DNA from: Acetobacteraceae bacterium
GTDB lineage: Bacteria; Pseudomonadota; Alphaproteobacteria; Acetobacterales; Acetobacteraceae
Length of the DNA: 56,475 bases
Assembly: GCA_009693865.1 (NCBI GenBank)
Contig: SHWL01000012.1
Location: 1 to 56,475 of the forward strand
Direction of reading: 5' to 3'
The notes beneath the pieces are model-generated. The model was not told the DNA's origin. It did not search any database and saw only the letters and a list, made by a program, of their open reading frames with translations. Positions 18,791 through 28,648 of this stretch are shown piece by piece. The position numbers were made by a program, and so were the translations under genes. Numbering within the stretch: the stretch's first letter is position 1; each line of letters begins with the position of its first letter.

Positions 18791-19864
18791 TCAGGGTACG
18801 ATCAGCTTGTAGACCCGCGCCGCCGTGCCACTGTAAAGCGCCGTCTTCTCCTCGGCAGACGCCCCGGCGGTGAGGCGCTTGAAAGCGTTCCACAACTCGG
18901 TGTAGCCACAGGATTGCTTATCCGGCGGGAAGTTACTCTCGAACATGCAACGGTTGACACCGAAGGCCTCGATGCAAGGCTCGACGTACTGACGCCACGC
19001 GGCGGCGAGGTCTTCCGACGACGGCGGCACATCGCGTTCGTGAAAATCGAAACCGAACGAGGTCATGCCCATTCCGCCAAGTTTGACATTGACGTTCGGG
19101 CACTTCGAAAGCTCGTTGATGTCCTTGCGCCAGCCCGCCAGAACCTCCTGCCGGCGGCCCGAGTAAGAACCAACACCCAGCACACCGCCGACATGATTCA
19201 GAATGAACGTGGTGCCGGGAAATGCCCGCGCCAGATCGATCGCATCAGGTAGTTGCGGATGATACTGCCACGTCTCGAAACTCAGTCCGAGTTTCCCCAA
19301 CTGCGCGAACCCCTCGCGGAATTTAGTGTCCAGAACCAGATGCGGCGGCACGAAACGGGAGGCGAACTTACCGATTCTGTCATCGCCATCCCACGACACG
19401 CCCTGGCGAATGCCCCGGTACCGCCCGCCGCCCGCGGCCAGTTCCGCTTCCAGAACGTCCCGAACCGCCGCGCCCGCCCTGAGATCGGCGTAACCGATGA
19501 TCGCCTCGGCGACACGGCAAGGGCCGTAGTTGCCCGAGGCACTCATCGCCGAAATGCCATTGACGAACTCGATCTCGCCCACCGGCGTCATCGCCTCGGG
19601 ACCGGCCTTGCGGTACATCGACTGACATTCCAGGAACACGGTCGAAACGATGTTGTGTCCGCCGCCGATGTCGGCCAGCAACTCGGGCAGCAGGTAAAGC
19701 CCGCGTCCCGGCGTATCCCAGAAGTGATGATGCGGATCGATGATCGGCAGATCCGGCTCCAGCGCCGCCTCACCGGGCCGTTTCGCGAGCCACGCCTTCA
19801 GATCGGCATTGTTCCGCCCGGCAAGGCCCGTGTACGCGCCCTTCGCTTCTCCGTACTGTGCCAT
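18791..19864 (-). CDS. Amidohydrolase family protein (COG3618-like)
   Basis: A 357-residue TIM-barrel hydrolase of the Amidohydro_2 type. IIDPHHHFWD near residue 40 carries the H-x-H strand-1 motif. RGIRQGVSW, ILNHVGG and RCMFESNFPPDK provide the later barrel motifs of the 2-pyrone-4,6-dicarboxylate/sugar-lactone hydrolase group. It probably opens a lactone or cleaves a related ester. A strong GGAGGGAG six bases before the ATG fixes the start, although the frame is open further upstream. It is on the same strand as the BNR propeller gene and immediately downstream of it, and probably in the same transcript unless the hairpin between them terminates. Confidence 0.88.
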   Translation of the reverse strand: MAQYGEAKGAYTGLAGRNNADLKAWLAKRPGEAALEPDLPIIDPHHHFWDTPGRGLYLLPELLADIGGGHNIVSTVFLECQSMYRKAGPEAMTPVGEIEFVNGISAMSASGNYGPCRVAEAIIGYADLRAGAAVRDVLEAELAAGGGRYRGIRQGVSWDGDDRIGKFASRFVPPHLVLDTKFREGFAQLGKLGLSFETWQYHPQLPDAIDLARAFPGTTFILNHVGGVLGVGSYSGRRQEVLAGWRKDINELSKCPNVNVKLGGMGMTSFGFDFHERDVPPSSEDLAAAWRQYVEPCIEAFGVNRCMFESNFPPDKQSCGYTELWNAFKRLTAGASAEEKTALYSGTAARVYKLIVP

Positions 19865-19890
19865 GTTCGTCTCCCTCCGATACGCATTCC

Positions 19891-19944
19891 ATGGCGGCAC
19901 CGAAATATTGCCGCTTCGACACGGCCTCCAATGCCCCGTCCTGG
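19891..19944. repeat. Dispersed repeat, copy 1 (partner at 41211)
   Basis: About 80% identical over 55 bp to 41211-41265; both contain TTGCCGC.TC, CGGCCTCC and CCCCGTC. It overlaps the amidohydrolase leader and the palindrome that follows. Confidence 0.45.
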
Positions 19945-19970
19945 CCCGGCTCGTCCGGGCCAGGACGGGG
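19934..19970. terminator. 16-bp perfect hairpin between the BNR and amidohydrolase genes
   Basis: CCCCGTCCTGGCCCGG and its exact complement are separated by CTCGT. There is no T-tract. It sits 13 bp after the BNR stop on the minus strand, so it could attenuate or terminate before the amidohydrolase. The loop sequence matches the REP family. Confidence 0.5.
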
Positions 19971-19982
19971 TGAGGGCCTCGC

Positions 19983-21032
19983 CTAACCGCAGGCCACCGC
20001 GACCGCCGCGCCGGCTCCATCCGGCAGATCGTATTCCCGCCAGCTCTTGCCGCCATCCATCGTGCTGAACGTCTGCCCGCCCCGCGTCACGCAATGCGCC
20101 TGCGCCGCGTCCTCTGGCGTCAGAGCGACAGCCATCATGGTGCTGCGCACATCGATGGAATGATCGAACTGCGACCAACTCCGCCCGAGGTCCTGGCTGC
20201 GGTAAATCCGTCCCGCCTCGCCGCGCGCCTTGTCCGAGACACAGGCGAACATCGTGTTCGAATCCCAGGGCGCCACCACGATATCCCGGCCGTAACGAAG
20301 ATGCGCGGCATGTTCGCCGATCCCCAGATCGTCCCACGATGCGCCGCCGTTGTCGCTGCGGAACAATCCCATCCGCAACGCCAGGAACGCCGTGCCGGGC
20401 GCCGCCGGGGACACGCAAATCGCATGCACATCCAACATGCCCTCGGCGTTGTCCTTCGACAGTATGGCGCTTTCCAGATGCGGCTGCTTCGACAACGCGA
20501 CCAACGAGTCGCTCCGGTCGGTCCAGGTCTCCCCGCCATCGGCGCTGTGCATCGCGCCGTTGACCTCAAGTCCAGCCCAGATTTCGTCGGGACGGGACGG
20601 AGCTATGCCAAGCCGCATGACTCGCGAGGGAAAGCAGCCAACCATCCGCTCCCCGACATCCGGTTTTGGCATGCGGCGCCAGGTGCCCCCGCCATCGTCG
20701 CTGCGATACAGGCCAAGCGGCGCCGTGCCCACGAGAATCGTTCTGGGGTTGGTGGGGTGCACCAAAACGGACCACATCTGCTCCCTCGGCGCCGGTTCCA
20801 CCACGCGCGACCAGTGCGCGCCGTTGTCGAGGCTGCGATACACGCCAGTACTTGTCGCGGCGAAGACATTGGACGTGTTGGTGGGATGGATGGCGATGGC
20901 GTGGACGTGCGCGCTTTCCGGCATGCCGTCCGTCAAACGCTCCCACCGCCCGTCATCGACCGCGCGCCGGAACACACCGTTGACTGTGCCGCCGGTACGC
21001 GCGGATGTGCCCGCATAGACATAGGTTTGCAT
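19983..21032 (-). CDS. BNR/Asp-box seven-repeat propeller protein (copy 1)
   Basis: A 349-residue protein built of seven sialidase-type Asp boxes (S/T-x-D-x-G-x-x-W). Examples are RSLDNGAHW, RSDDGGGTW, HSADGGETW, RSDNGGASW, RSQDLGRSW and STMDGGKSW; the first unit is degenerate (VDDGRW). This predicts a beta-propeller like sortilin/VPS10 or BNR glycosidases. No signal peptide is present, so it is probably cytosolic, and sialidase catalytic residues are not recognisable. The ATG at 21032 is preferred to an upstream GTG. It probably shares a transcript with the amidohydrolase. A paralogue lies at 51623. The function is unknown; an enzymatic lactonase- or hydrolase-like role is a guess. Confidence 0.85.
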   Translation of the reverse strand: MQTYVYAGTSARTGGTVNGVFRRAVDDGRWERLTDGMPESAHVHAIAIHPTNTSNVFAATSTGVYRSLDNGAHWSRVVEPAPREQMWSVLVHPTNPRTILVGTAPLGLYRSDDGGGTWRRMPKPDVGERMVGCFPSRVMRLGIAPSRPDEIWAGLEVNGAMHSADGGETWTDRSDSLVALSKQPHLESAILSKDNAEGMLDVHAICVSPAAPGTAFLALRMGLFRSDNGGASWDDLGIGEHAAHLRYGRDIVVAPWDSNTMFACVSDKARGEAGRIYRSQDLGRSWSQFDHSIDVRSTMMAVALTPEDAAQAHCVTRGGQTFSTMDGGKSWREYDLPDGAGAAVAVACG

Positions 21033-21187
21033 GATACGCGTCCTTCCCACGGTTCATTCCAAAGCGACCTGGTGACATCTGAGCGCTCCGGAGGATGCGC
21101 GGTCAAGCGCTCGACGGCCCAGAGGTTTGCGCGGAACGCCGGGAACAGGCATCCTGTGCCGGCACGATACAAAGCTGGAGACGCGCC

Positions 21188-22024
21188 ATGGCCTACGAAA
21201 CCATCGAGGTGATCCCCGTCACCCCCACCATCGGCGCCGAAATCGCCGGCATCGACCTCTCCCGTCCCCTGGGCAATCAACAATTCCAGGAAGTTCACGA
21301 CGCGCTGATGGCGCACCAGGTGCTGTTCTTCCGCGATCAGAAACTGACGCTGGACCAGCACAAAGCCTTCGGCCGCCTGTTCGGTGAGTTGGCGATCCAT
21401 CCCAATACCAAAGGTCCGGACGGGCATCCGGAAATCCTCCCGGTCCACGCCGACGCGAACTCGAAGCGCGTCGCCGGGGAGCGGTGGCATTCCGACGTGT
21501 CGTGCGATCCGGAGCCGCCGATGGGGTCGATCCTGAACCTGAAGACGCTTCCGGAGAACGGCGGCGATACGCTGTTCTGCAGCATGTACGCGGCTTACGA
21601 CGCGCTGTCGGCGCCGATGAAGACATTCCTGGCCGGCCTGACCGCGATCCACGACGGCGCGCCCAATTACAGCCGCACCAACAACCTGATCGGCGACAAG
21701 ACTCAAAAAACCTTTCCCACCGCGGAACATCCCGTCATCCGCACCCATCCCGTCACCGGGCGGCAGGCGATCTTCGTCAATCCGGTGTTCACCGTCCGGC
21801 TCAAGGACATGCCGGAAGCCGAGGGCAAGGCGATACTGGAGTTCCTGTATGAGCATTGCTCCCGGCCGCACTGGCAGGTTCGCTTTCGCTGGCAGCCCGA
21901 TAGTGTCGCCTTCTGGGACAACCGTTGCGTGCAGCACATAGCCATGTGGGATTACTTCCCGCGGGTTCGTTCCGGTTATCGCGTGACGGTGAAAGGCGAT
22001 AAGCCGTTCCATCGGGCGAACTGA
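21188..22024 (+). CDS. TauD/TfdA-family Fe(II)/2-oxoglutarate dioxygenase
   Basis: A 278-residue non-haem iron dioxygenase. The 2-His-1-Asp triad is visible: His101-x-Asp103 in RWHSDVS and His250 in RCVQHIAMWDY. A 2-oxoglutarate-binding Arg lies shortly after (PRVRSGYRVT). The N-terminus TPTIGAEIAGIDLSRPL is typical of the TauD group. Members hydroxylate sulfonates, aryloxyalkanoates and similar substrates; the substrate is not predictable. The ATG at 21188 follows GGAGACG, although the frame opens further upstream. It is divergent from the BNR gene. Confidence 0.93.
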   Translation: MAYETIEVIPVTPTIGAEIAGIDLSRPLGNQQFQEVHDALMAHQVLFFRDQKLTLDQHKAFGRLFGELAIHPNTKGPDGHPEILPVHADANSKRVAGERWHSDVSCDPEPPMGSILNLKTLPENGGDTLFCSMYAAYDALSAPMKTFLAGLTAIHDGAPNYSRTNNLIGDKTQKTFPTAEHPVIRTHPVTGRQAIFVNPVFTVRLKDMPEAEGKAILEFLYEHCSRPHWQVRFRWQPDSVAFWDNRCVQHIAMWDYFPRVRSGYRVTVKGDKPFHRAN

Positions 22025-22038
22025 ACCACGCCACAGCC

Positions 22039-23826
22039 GTGCCGGTCACGCCAACACTCAGCGCGCACCAGCGGAAACTGGCCGCGGCCGCCGAGGCGCT
22101 CCAACGTGGCCGGGTAGCCGAGGGCGAGGCATTGTTACGGGAGGTGCTGGCGAGCCGGCCGTCGAACGCGGAGGCGTTGTGGCAGCTTGGCCAGTTAACC
22201 ATGCGAGCCGGCCGGGTGAACGAAGCGGAACGGTTGTTTGGCCGGCTGACCCGGGCCGAGCCGAAAAGCGCGGCGGCGCACACCAGTCGAGGCTTCGCGC
22301 TGGCTCATCTCGGGCGGCTGAACGAAGCGCTCGCCAGTTTTGAGCGGGTCGTCGCGCTCACGCCCAGGGACTCCGATGCCTGGAGCAATCGTGGCATCGC
22401 ATTGACCAACTTGCGTCGAACAGTGGACGCGGCGGCGAGTTTCCGGAAGGCGGTGGAACTGCGGCCGGATAACGGACACGCGCATAACAATCTGGGCATC
22501 GCGTTGACCAATCTGGGGCGCTTCCCCGACGCGATCGCGAGCTTCGACCGGGCGATCGGCTTGATGCCGGGAAATGCCGAATACCACGTCAATCGCGGCG
22601 TGACGTTCGGTCACATGGCACAATTCGAGGATGCGCTTGACAGTTACGACCGCGCTGCCGCTTTGGTGGGTGTCTTCATGGAGGCGCACCGGGGACGCGC
22701 GGGCGCGCTTGAAAATCTCGCGCGTTACGATGAGGCGCTGCTCGCCTATGACCAGGCTCTCGCGTTGGCGCCTCAGGACGTTGGCGCCCTCACCGGCCGG
22801 GCCAATGTGAATTACGCGATGGGACAACACGATCAGGCACTGACCGATTACGCGGCCGCCACCGGCGTGGATGCAAATTACGCCGACGCGCACTGGGACG
22901 AAAGCCTGTGCAGACTCGCGATGGGCGATTACGAGCACGGCTGGGAGAAATACGAGTGGCGGTGGAAATCCGCTTTGGCCCATGCGAAACCCGCCATTCC
23001 CGGTTCGCCGTGGCTTGGCGACACTCCGATCGAGGGCAAAACCATCCTCGTCCTTGGCGAGCAAGGCCTGGGCGACTCTTTGCAATTCTGCCGATATTTG
23101 CCGACGCTCGCGGCGCGGGCCAGAGTTATCCTTGAGGTCCCGCGCCCATTGGCGGGATTGCTCGCGAAGCTGGAAGGTGTTTCCGCGGTTATCGTGGCAG
23201 GAGACCGGCGGCCGGCCTTCGATGCGTGGGCCCCCATGATGAGTTTGCCGTTGGCATTTCGCACCACGCTCGCGACCATTCCGGCCACGGTCCCATATTT
23301 ACGAGCGGACCCGGAACAAACCGCCGGCTGGCGGGACCGGCTCGCGTCGTTGCCCGGCCGGAAGGTTGGGCTTGTCTGGTCCGGCGCGCCCAGGCCGGAG
23401 GACCCCCACTCCTACGCGATCGACCGCCGCCGGTCGATGACACTGGCACATTTCGCCCCGCTGGCGTCAGTGCCGGGCGTTTCCCTGATTTCGTTGCAAA
23501 AAGGCGCACCGGCCGAGCAGACGAAAAACCCGCCCGACGGTATGACGTTGCACGACTGGACCGATGAGCTGGATGACTTCGAAAATACCGCGGCGCTGGT
23601 GGAGGCGTTGGATCTGGTGATCGCCGTCGACACCTCGGTCGCGCATCTGGCTGGCGGGCTTGGCAAACCGGTCTGGGTACTGAACCGGTTCGATCTGTGC
23701 TGGCGCTGGCTACGAAATCGCACATCCAGTCCGTGGTATCCGACAGCGCGGCTGTTCCATCAACAAACCCCCGGCGCCTGGCCGGACGCCATGCGCGACG
23801 TCGCCGCTGCTTTGCGCGCCTGGTAA
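22039..23826 (+). CDS. TPR protein with C-terminal glycosyltransferase-like domain
   Basis: A 595-residue protein. Residues 1-300 form about eight TPRs (AHTSRGFALAHLGRLNEALASF, AHNNLGIALTNLGRFPDAIASF and so on). The C-terminal 280 residues carry a GT-B fold like GT9/GT41. It includes ILVLGEQGLGDSLQFCRYLP (family GDxL/Q-F-R), KVGLVWSG, and the donor-site segment IAVDTSVAHLAGGLGKPVWVL. Such fusions glycosylate proteins or act in polysaccharide assembly. It starts at GTG, 14 bp after the dioxygenase stop, without a clear Shine-Dalgarno, so it is likely coupled to the upstream gene. Confidence 0.85.
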   Translation: MPVTPTLSAHQRKLAAAAEALQRGRVAEGEALLREVLASRPSNAEALWQLGQLTMRAGRVNEAERLFGRLTRAEPKSAAAHTSRGFALAHLGRLNEALASFERVVALTPRDSDAWSNRGIALTNLRRTVDAAASFRKAVELRPDNGHAHNNLGIALTNLGRFPDAIASFDRAIGLMPGNAEYHVNRGVTFGHMAQFEDALDSYDRAAALVGVFMEAHRGRAGALENLARYDEALLAYDQALALAPQDVGALTGRANVNYAMGQHDQALTDYAAATGVDANYADAHWDESLCRLAMGDYEHGWEKYEWRWKSALAHAKPAIPGSPWLGDTPIEGKTILVLGEQGLGDSLQFCRYLPTLAARARVILEVPRPLAGLLAKLEGVSAVIVAGDRRPAFDAWAPMMSLPLAFRTTLATIPATVPYLRADPEQTAGWRDRLASLPGRKVGLVWSGAPRPEDPHSYAIDRRRSMTLAHFAPLASVPGVSLISLQKGAPAEQTKNPPDGMTLHDWTDELDDFENTAALVEALDLVIAVDTSVAHLAGGLGKPVWVLNRFDLCWRWLRNRTSSPWYPTARLFHQQTPGAWPDAMRDVAAALRAW

Positions 23827-23841
23827 CAAGGAGACACCATC

Positions 23842-24903
23842 GTGCCTGTCAATATTCCTCGTCTGGTTTATTTCGAGAATTTCATGAGCCCAGCGGCTGT
23901 GGAGATATTGAGCGGGCGAGAGGATATCGATCTGGTGCGGTTGGAATACGCCGCGCCGGAAAGCGACAATTTCGACGAGATGCAACGCGCGCATGGATAT
24001 CAGACGCATCCTCGCACCGAACTGAAAGAGCCGTGGTTTGGGAATGCCGCCTTGCTGGCGCGTTGCCCGAACATATTGGCGATCAGTTCCACCGGCGCGG
24101 GATACGACATGATCGATGTCGACGACTGCACCGCCGCGGGAGTGATCGTGGTTAATCAGTCCGGCACCAACAAGGAAGGCGTCGCCGAGCACGCGCTTGG
24201 CCTGATCCTGTCGCTGTCGAAGAAGATCGCGGTTTCTGAGAAAGCGATGCGCACCGTCGCCAACATGGATCGCAGATTTTATGAGGGCAACGACATCCGC
24301 GGCAAAACAATTGGGATCGTCGGCATCGGCAACATTGGCACTCGTGTCGCGGAGTTGTGCCGCGGCCTGTTCCAGATGAAAGTCCTGGCATATGACCCGT
24401 ATCTGACCGCGGAGCAGATTACCGCCCGCGGCGGCATCAAGACCGATCTGCCGGACCTGTTGCGTCAGTCCGACTATGTGACCGTGCATTGCCCGCGCAC
24501 CAAGGAAAGCTTTGGACTTCTGGGCGTTGAACAATTCGCCCTGATGAAGCCCAGTGCTTACTTCATCAACACCGCCCGAGGCGGCATTCACGATGAACCG
24601 GCGCTGGCCGCCGCCGTCAGTCAGGGCAAGATCGCGGGCGCTGGTCTGGACGTGTTCCTGCAGGAGCCGCCGGACCTGGATCATCCTCTGTTGCACATCG
24701 ACAACATCATCGTGACGCCGCACAACGCGGGTCTGACCACGGAATCCGTGCATGAAATGGTGACCGCCACCGCGCGTCAGTGGATCGACATCTTCCATGG
24801 CAAGGCGCCGCCTCGGCTGGTGAACCCGGAGGCATGGCCGCTTTACTCGGAGCGGTTCACCCGGTTGCTTGGTTTCGCGCCCGCGCCCGCGCCATTGCCG
24901 TGA
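23842..24903 (+). CDS. D-2-hydroxyacid dehydrogenase
   Basis: A 353-residue NAD-dependent dehydrogenase of the PGDH/D-isomer family. The nucleotide-binding loop is GIVGIGNIGTRVAE. The catalytic residues are recognisable: Arg in NTARGG, Glu in DVFLQEPP, and His in VTPHNAG. It probably reduces a 2-oxo acid reversibly. It is too short for the ACT-domain form of SerA and not next to ser genes, so it is a catabolic paralogue. The start GTG is supported by AAGGAG twelve bases upstream. It is the third gene of a probable dioxygenase/GT/dehydrogenase transcription unit. Confidence 0.93.
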   Translation: MPVNIPRLVYFENFMSPAAVEILSGREDIDLVRLEYAAPESDNFDEMQRAHGYQTHPRTELKEPWFGNAALLARCPNILAISSTGAGYDMIDVDDCTAAGVIVVNQSGTNKEGVAEHALGLILSLSKKIAVSEKAMRTVANMDRRFYEGNDIRGKTIGIVGIGNIGTRVAELCRGLFQMKVLAYDPYLTAEQITARGGIKTDLPDLLRQSDYVTVHCPRTKESFGLLGVEQFALMKPSAYFINTARGGIHDEPALAAAVSQGKIAGAGLDVFLQEPPDLDHPLLHIDNIIVTPHNAGLTTESVHEMVTATARQWIDIFHGKAPPRLVNPEAWPLYSERFTRLLGFAPAPAPLP

Positions 24904-25015
24904 CTGGTGACACTGCACTTAAAGATAGATTCTCGCACGCTACCTCTCCAGCCATGGTGCTGCTTGTCCGCATAGACGCCAAGGTAACGCCAAAAGTCAG
25001 ACTGCACACCCTTTG

Positions 25016-25128
25016 ACGTCATCCCCGGGCTTGTCCCGGGGACCCGGAGCGGCACCATCTCTGAACAGGCCGTGTCAACCGCGGTTCCGTGCCGCGACCG
25101 GTCCACGGGACGAGCCCGTGGATGACGT
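25016..25128. repeat. REPIN-like element 4
   Basis: The left end is ACGTCATCCCCGGGCTTGTCCCGGGG, the right end CCACGGGACGAGCCCGTGGATGACGTT. The two hairpins are separated by a centre about 30 bp longer than in the ~82-bp copies. It fills most of 24904-25235, where I see no gene, and lies between the ends of two convergent genes. Confidence 0.8.
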
Positions 25129-25235
25129 TGAAAAGATGGCGCATTCCACTTTGAGTGGTTATTTCAGCGCACACGCGGACAAGTTGGGCCATGACAACGC
25201 GGAAGGAGGCGAGAGTCAGAATGTAGGCTCATCGC

Positions 25236-28200
25236 TCACACCATCTCCAACTCCCGCGCCAACCGTTCCACGGCCGGATAATCGACCTTTCCGGCCGGCA
25301 GCAACGGCATCGCCGCCACCTTCAGCAGGGCGCGCGGCACCATGATCTCCGGTACGCCGCGTTCGCGCGCATGGGCCAGCAGCGCGCCGGCGTCCGCGCC
25401 CGATCGAGTGGTCACCAGGATCAGCCGCTCGCCTTTTCTCGCGTCGGGAACCTGCACGACCGCGTGTTGATCGTCGGGCCACAGAGAGAAGACCAGTGCC
25501 TCGGCCGACGTCAGAGACACCATCTCGCCGCCCAGTTTGGCGAAACGTTTGGCACGCCCCAGAATGGACACGAACCCGTCATCGGAGATCGAAACGATAT
25601 CGCCGGTATCGTACCAACCTTCCGCGGGCGGACGCGGCACGCCCGGTTCGGAATGGAGGAAATAGCCCGCCATCACGTTGGGGCCGCGCACATGCAGCCG
25701 GGCGCCTCCGTCGATGCCGGGGACCGGCTCAAGACGATGCTCGATCCCGGGTAACATCCTGCCCACCGTATTGGCACGGCAGTGCATCGCGGTGTTAAGC
25801 GCGATCACCGGCGAGGTTTCGGTGGCGCCATAGCCCTCCAGGATGCGGACGCCGAAGCGCTCGGCGAACAGGCGTTTGGTGTCTTCCCGGACCTTTTCCG
25901 CCCCCGCGAAGATATAGCGCATGGCGTAGAAATCATAGGGATGCGCGTATCGCGCCCAACCGTTGAGAAACGTGTCGGTGCCGAAGCAAATCGTGGCGTC
26001 GGTGTCGTAGATCAGGCCCGGAATGATCCGGTAATGCAGCGGGCTTGGGTAGTGAAATGTCCGCACGCCCGACACCAGCGGCAGGATCGTCCCGCCGGTC
26101 AGTCCGAACGCATGAAACATCGGCATCGCGTTGAACACGATGTCGCCGCCATGAAAATCGATCACCGACGACAATTGCGCGCAGTTGGCCAGAATGTTCC
26201 GGTGAGTCAGCACGACGCCTTTCGGGTTTCCCTCCGACCCGCTCGTGAACAACACCACCGCGGCGCTGTCAGGATCGGCGGACGCGCCCGGCAAACTTCC
26301 CGGGAACCAACTATCGAATTTCCCGCGGAGTTTTTCGCGCACGCCAAGACTGGCGCGAATATCTTCCAGCCAGACGATGCGGAGTTCGGGCGCGATACGC
26401 TCGATCAGGCCCGTCAGTTTGCCGCGCTCGACGAACGCGCGGCTCGACACGATTGTTTCGATCCCGGCGGTGCGGCAGGTGGCCAGCACGGTCGCCGCCC
26501 CGGCCGAGGGATTCAACAGCGCGGGCACGCGGCCGAACGCCTGCAACGCCGCGAACGTCACGACCGAGCCAACCGCGTTAGGAAGCAGCAGTCCGATCCG
26601 GCCTCCCGCGGGCGCTTCTTTGGCCAAAGCGCGGCCAAGCACGGCGGCCCCCAGGATCAGCCGCTTGTATGCGATCGGCGCGCGGGCGATATCCTCGGCG
26701 ATCACGGTCGCGCCGCCATGCGTGCGGGCCGCGGCGAGGATCGCGGCGAACAAGGAACGATCGATCGGTTTCGCGCGGAACACCGCGTCCACCAGCACAT
26801 CCTGTAAAGCGCGGCCGATCGCCACCCGCCGTTGCCGCGGCGACATCGCCTCGGCATTCCGCGGCGTCAGATCCACGGACGGCCAGATGTGCACGGTCAT
26901 TGGCGGGAACCAGCGCCGCCGGAGCCGCCCGGCCATATTGCCCAGATGGGAAAACCGCGGCCCATCGATGGAGATCGGCAATATCCTGGCATGCGCCTTA
27001 TCGGCGACGAGTCCCGCGCCTTCGTACACCTTCATCAGTGCGCCGGTTCGGGTCAGACGCCCCTCCGGGAAAATCATGAGTTTGCGGTCGTGGTCCTGCA
27101 CCGCCTCGACCATGCGTTTCAGAGCGTACGGCGATTGCACGTCGACCGGAAACGTATCGACCGCGTTGAGGAACGGTTTCACCCACCATTTTTTCGCCTG
27201 CGCCGTATTGATGGCGAATGTCGGGTGATCCGGCAGGTACGCCGCGATCAGGCAGGCATCGAAGTACGATTGATGGTTCGAGACGATCACCACGCGCGCA
27301 CCGGCGGCGCGGTAATGCTCAAGACCCTGAACGGTGACGCCGTGGAACGTTTGGAAATACCAGCGGAACAGAGAACGATAAACCTCGCGCGGCAGAATGC
27401 GGACGATCCACAGCGCGACAAGGAAGTTCGCCGCCGCGGTCACGATCAACACCGCGGGCGCGCTGAACCCCAATCCCGCCATCGCCGCCGCCGCCGACGC
27501 GCCCAATACCATGAACGACGCGTTCATGACGTTGTTCGCCGCGACCATGCGCGACCGTTCCCGTGGCATCGCGGCGTCCTGAATGATCGCATACAGTGGC
27601 ACCGAGAACACGCCGCCACACGCCGCCAGCAGAAACAGGTCCAGACCGATCCGCCACCCATGGAACGATTCCAACACCGCGCTTGCGTTCGCCAGCGTAC
27701 CCGCCGCCTCGCAGGCCTGGGCGAAATCCCAGCAGAACAGCGAAATCCCCAGCGCCGCGAACGGCACGAGGCGCGGCGAAACCTCGCCATGCAGCAGCTT
27801 CGCGCACCCGATCGAGCCGACCCCGACGCCGACCGCGAACACCGACAGCAGCAACGTCATCACCGATCCGTCGCCGTGCAGCGTGTCGCGCGCGAGCACC
27901 GGAAATTCGGTTATCAGCGTCGCGCCCACGGTCCAGAACCAGGACAGGCCGAGGATGCACAACCAGATGCCACGCTGCCCATGCGCGCGGTGTAACAAAT
28001 CGATGGTTTCGGCGATCGGATTCCATCGCACCCGCGACGCCGGATCGGCGGCGGCGGCGGACGGGATTCGCATGGAGCCATAAAAGCCGAGGCACGACAG
28101 TATGATGCCGGTAGCACCGACGATCGCCGCGCCGTTGTCCAGTAAGATGAGGCCACCACCCATGACCGTTCCCAGGACGATGGAGATGAACGTGGTTGCC

Positions 28201-28634
28201 TCGACGGCGCCATTGCCGGCGATCAACTCGCCGCCGTCCAGCAGTTCCGGCAGCACGCCGTATTTCACCGGGCCGAACAGCGCCGCCTGCACGCCCAGAC
28301 CCATCAGGATCGCAAGCAACGCGGGCACGCTGCCGGACAGGAACGCCAGCGCGGCGAGGGCCATCAGCCCCACCTCGAGCGCCTTGTACAGGCGGATCAG
28401 CCGCGGTTTTTCGAACCGGTCGGCGAGGATCCCGGCGGTCGCCGACAGCAACGCATAGGGCGCGATGAACAACGCCCCCGCCAGCGCGGACAATCCGGCG
28501 CCGCCAATCTGAAGCTGGAAAATCGCCAGCACCACCATGGCGTTCTTGACGAGGTTGTCGTTCAACGCGCCGCAGGATTGCGCCAGCACCAATGGCCCGA
28601 GCCGCCGTGTCTTCATCAACGCGAAGGGAGACAT
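25236..28634 (-). CDS. MFS / PlsC acyltransferase / acyl-ACP synthetase fusion (LplT-Aas type)
   Basis: An 1132-residue membrane protein combining three activities of lysophospholipid recycling. Residues about 1-400 are an MFS flippase-like domain with 12 hydrophobic segments (GALNDNLVKNAMVVL at the start). A PlsC domain has NHQSYFD near 450 and FPEGRLT near 520 (the H-x4-D and P-E-G-R motifs). A C-terminal AMP-forming acyl-ACP synthetase has TSGSEGNPKG near 796, GYGATETSP near 930 and YDTGD. In E. coli LplT and Aas are separate; the fused form is common in proteobacteria. AGGAGG precedes the ATG at 28634; the frame opens far upstream, but this start fits the domain. It is downstream of GT4. 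Confidence 0.93.
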   Translation of the reverse strand: MSPFALMKTRRLGPLVLAQSCGALNDNLVKNAMVVLAIFQLQIGGAGLSALAGALFIAPYALLSATAGILADRFEKPRLIRLYKALEVGLMALAALAFLSGSVPALLAILMGLGVQAALFGPVKYGVLPELLDGGELIAGNGAVEATTFISIVLGTVMGGGLILLDNGAAIVGATGIILSCLGFYGSMRIPSAAAADPASRVRWNPIAETIDLLHRAHGQRGIWLCILGLSWFWTVGATLITEFPVLARDTLHGDGSVMTLLLSVFAVGVGVGSIGCAKLLHGEVSPRLVPFAALGISLFCWDFAQACEAAGTLANASAVLESFHGWRIGLDLFLLAACGGVFSVPLYAIIQDAAMPRERSRMVAANNVMNASFMVLGASAAAAMAGLGFSAPAVLIVTAAANFLVALWIVRILPREVYRSLFRWYFQTFHGVTVQGLEHYRAAGARVVIVSNHQSYFDACLIAAYLPDHPTFAINTAQAKKWWVKPFLNAVDTFPVDVQSPYALKRMVEAVQDHDRKLMIFPEGRLTRTGALMKVYEGAGLVADKAHARILPISIDGPRFSHLGNMAGRLRRRWFPPMTVHIWPSVDLTPRNAEAMSPRQRRVAIGRALQDVLVDAVFRAKPIDRSLFAAILAAARTHGGATVIAEDIARAPIAYKRLILGAAVLGRALAKEAPAGGRIGLLLPNAVGSVVTFAALQAFGRVPALLNPSAGAATVLATCRTAGIETIVSSRAFVERGKLTGLIERIAPELRIVWLEDIRASLGVREKLRGKFDSWFPGSLPGASADPDSAAVVLFTSGSEGNPKGVVLTHRNILANCAQLSSVIDFHGGDIVFNAMPMFHAFGLTGGTILPLVSGVRTFHYPSPLHYRIIPGLIYDTDATICFGTDTFLNGWARYAHPYDFYAMRYIFAGAEKVREDTKRLFAERFGVRILEGYGATETSPVIALNTAMHCRANTVGRMLPGIEHRLEPVPGIDGGARLHVRGPNVMAGYFLHSEPGVPRPPAEGWYDTGDIVSISDDGFVSILGRAKRFAKLGGEMVSLTSAEALVFSLWPDDQHAVVQVPDARKGERLILVTTRSGADAGALLAHARERGVPEIMVPRALLKVAAMPLLPAGKVDYPAVERLARELEMV

Positions 28635-28648
28635 TGAGACCTCCTGGT

